Below are positions 63,929 through 64,000 of a DNA stretch of 64,000 bases, piece by piece. The position numbers were made by a program, and so were the translations under genes. Every line of letters starts with the position of its first letter. Position 1 is the first letter of the stretch. The notes below the pieces were generated by a model that was given only the letters and a program-made list of their open reading frames with translations, was not told the DNA's origin and did not search any database. This stretch comes from Streptomyces bikiniensis (GTDB lineage: Bacteria; Actinomycetota; Actinomycetes; Streptomycetales; Streptomycetaceae): NCBI GenBank assembly GCA_000716465.1, contig JNWL01000002.1, positions 248,001-312,000 on the forward strand, written 5' to 3'.

Positions 63929-64000
63929 AAGCGTCGGGAACGATCGCCTGGTCGATGAGTCGCAACAGGCGAGCGCTATGTGAATCCTCTAAATGTGAAG

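Overview
The window is high-GC actinobacterial chromosome and reads as Streptomyces. The evidence is the strong GC bias at third codon positions, a WhiI-type sporulation regulator with a sigma-WhiG-like promoter, NgcEFG and XylFGH sugar transporters, and the coproporphyrin-dependent haem genes. From memory, the gene order follows the block around SCO5998 to SCO6061 of S. coelicolor. No tRNA, rRNA, CRISPR array or prophage was seen. One insertion sequence is present. The window is cut inside an AraC-type regulator at the left and ends in an intergenic region at the right.

Layout. 1-5.8 kb: AraC and TetR regulators, a P1-family peptidase, a secreted NlpC/P60 hydrolase, an HTH-MurA fusion, a VOC protein and a truncated GNAT. 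5.9-8.7 kb: aconitase. 9.1-17.6 kb: two sugar ABC systems (ngcEFG, xylFGH) on either side of the ROK regulator rok7B7. 17.6-18.5 kb: an IS5-type element whose insertion point lies inside the xylH stop codon. 18.8-22.4 kb: dxs and an amino-acid permease. 22.5-35.4 kb: a cell-surface glycopolymer region with two related propeller-like proteins, an LCP ligase, a CDP-alcohol phosphotransferase, a 1478-residue three-module polymerase, an SGNH hydrolase and a phosphodiester glycosidase. 35.5-38.8 kb: fadB-fadA. 39-43 kb: an RNase D-like nuclease, whiI (here without its DNA-binding domain), a DUF3000 gene and hemE. 43.2-48.0 kb: a disulfide reductase, a DUF4349 lipoprotein, hemY and hemQ. 48.2-50.8 kb: an MNIO (DUF692) enzyme coupled to a membrane protein with a Cys/Ser/Gly-rich tail. 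50.9-64 kb: mixed housekeeping genes including a PTH2-like protein, an ABC pair, a polysaccharide deacetylase, a frameshifted HTH/coiled-coil gene, PPK2, a PhoX-like phosphatase, OsmC, a ZapE-like ATPase, a RibD-type reductase, murC and msrB.

The strongest lead for an undescribed system is the 49241-50797 / 48201-49238 pair. An iron-dependent peptide-modifying enzyme overlaps or abuts a gene for a membrane protein that ends in 62 Gly/Ser residues carrying eight regularly spaced cysteines, which looks like an enzyme with its peptide substrate. Other leads are an almost identical inverted repeat upstream of both the HTH-murA gene and aconitase, the missing whiI C-terminus flanked by homopolymer runs (probably an assembly fault), and the surface-polymer locus with its fused polymerase. 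Database names and numbers are from memory. No searches were run.
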